64,000 bases of DNA from Arsenophonus endosymbiont of Aleurodicus floccissimus. GTDB taxonomy: Bacteria > Pseudomonadota > Gammaproteobacteria > Enterobacterales > Enterobacteriaceae. Under the pieces are notes generated by a model that worked only from the letters and a program-made list of their open reading frames with translations, did not search any database and was not told where the DNA came from. The DNA is taken from assembly GCF_900343025.1 (NCBI RefSeq), contig NZ_OUND01000001.1:1116001-1180000 (forward strand). Reading direction: 5' to 3'. A program made the position numbers and the translations under genes. Positions 63,767-64,000 of this stretch are shown one piece after another (positions within the stretch are counted from its first letter, which is position 1; each line of letters starts with the position of its first letter).

Positions 63767-63943
63767 TTACACTTTGACTATTAACGTCATTTCCATTAAA
63801 TAACCTAGTCTTCCTTGAGGAAATTCACCTTTACGTGCAAACCAAAGTAAATATTCTTCGGGTAAATCAATCAAAACCCGTCCTTTGTATTTACCGAATG
63901 GCATAACGGTATTAGCAATATCGATCAAATCCTGTTTCTGCAT
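63767..63943 (-). CDS. ypeB: YpeB (DUF3820 family)
   Basis: MQKQDLIDIANTVMPFGKYK, GRVLIDLPEEYLLWFARKGE and FPQGRLGYLMEMTLIVK are nearly collinear with E. coli YpeB (MPFGKYKGRRLIDLPEEYLLWFARKDEFP). A start 15 codons further upstream is open, but the Met at 63943 aligns with the family start. The C-terminus is slightly shorter than in E. coli. Function unknown; the domain resembles the tail of some exonuclease X proteins. Confidence 0.9.
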   Translation of the reverse strand: MQKQDLIDIANTVMPFGKYKGRVLIDLPEEYLLWFARKGEFPQGRLGYLMEMTLIVKV

Positions 63944-64000
63944 GCAGAATTCTACTATATTATTGGTTAATAGAACCAAACACGGCATTCGTTAATCAAG

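Noticed and set aside
63944..63988. 15-codon upstream extension of ypeB
   Set aside because: The family starts at the Met at 63943; no ribosome site supports the longer form.

Overview
The window looks like the chromosome of an A+T-rich, degrading enterobacterial genome, most likely an Arsenophonus-type insect symbiont or a relative near Proteus/Providencia/Photorhabdus. The genes are recognisably enterobacterial (fadI-yfcZ-fadL-mlaA, argW, potABCD, uspF-nifJ, kbp, the Lys/Val tRNA cluster beside gltX, alaX, ypeB). More than half of the larger ones carry single-base frameshifts or in-frame stops. The genus is inferred from style and gene content, not from a marker gene.

Left chromosomal flank (1-22546): broken fadI, yfcZ and fadL; intact mlaA; a 7-bp tandem repeat; a slightly degenerate argW tRNA; a full-length but ruined carboxylic acid reductase gene (adenylation, carrier and reductase domains); an intact spermidine/putrescine uptake operon potABCD; broken genes for an HdeD-like membrane protein with a possible permuted-papain tail, a MASE1 membrane protein, glycerate kinase, UspF and pyruvate:flavodoxin oxidoreductase; an intact small flavin reductase; and kbp with one frameshift in an A7 run.

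Prophage (about 22547-61220, 38.7 kb): a lambdoid podovirus remnant of the P22/Sf6 type in the 3' end of tRNA-Lys. A degenerate 37-bp att copy is on the left; the reconstituted tRNA and a broken integrase are on the right. On the minus strand, from the immunity region leftwards: cro, cII, an O-like gene, primase-helicase, Rha, RusA, Q, a late promoter, an RHS/YD-repeat toxin gene with an intact partner (where Stx phages carry stx), holin/endolysin/Rz/Rz1, terminase, portal, scaffold, Sf6-type coat, gp4-, gp10-, gp26-, gp14-, gp7-, gp20- and gp16-like genes, tail fibre and tail-fibre assembly gene. On the plus strand: repressors, N-like antiterminators, two AntA-type antirepressors, DUF1071 annealing protein, YqaJ exonuclease, SSB, an excisionase-like gene and integrase. 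Most virion genes are broken; repressors, antiterminators and the annealing/exonuclease pair are intact.

The most striking structure is at 51314-54924: two complete lambdoid immunity cassettes in tandem. Each has nutR, a divergent cro, an intact repressor, a pL promoter, a structured leader with a nutL site, and an intact N-like gene. Cassette 1 and cassette 2 use different boxB types. The two leaders share stems whose paired bases covary, plus a short upstream reading frame that ends just before boxA. A 103-104 bp palindromic MITE with TA target duplications occurs twice in the prophage; one copy splits an antirepressor whose paralogue 3 kb away shows the unoccupied site.

Right flank (61221-64000): tRNA-Lys and four tRNA-Val genes, intact gltX with its terminator, tRNA-Ala(GGC), and ypeB.
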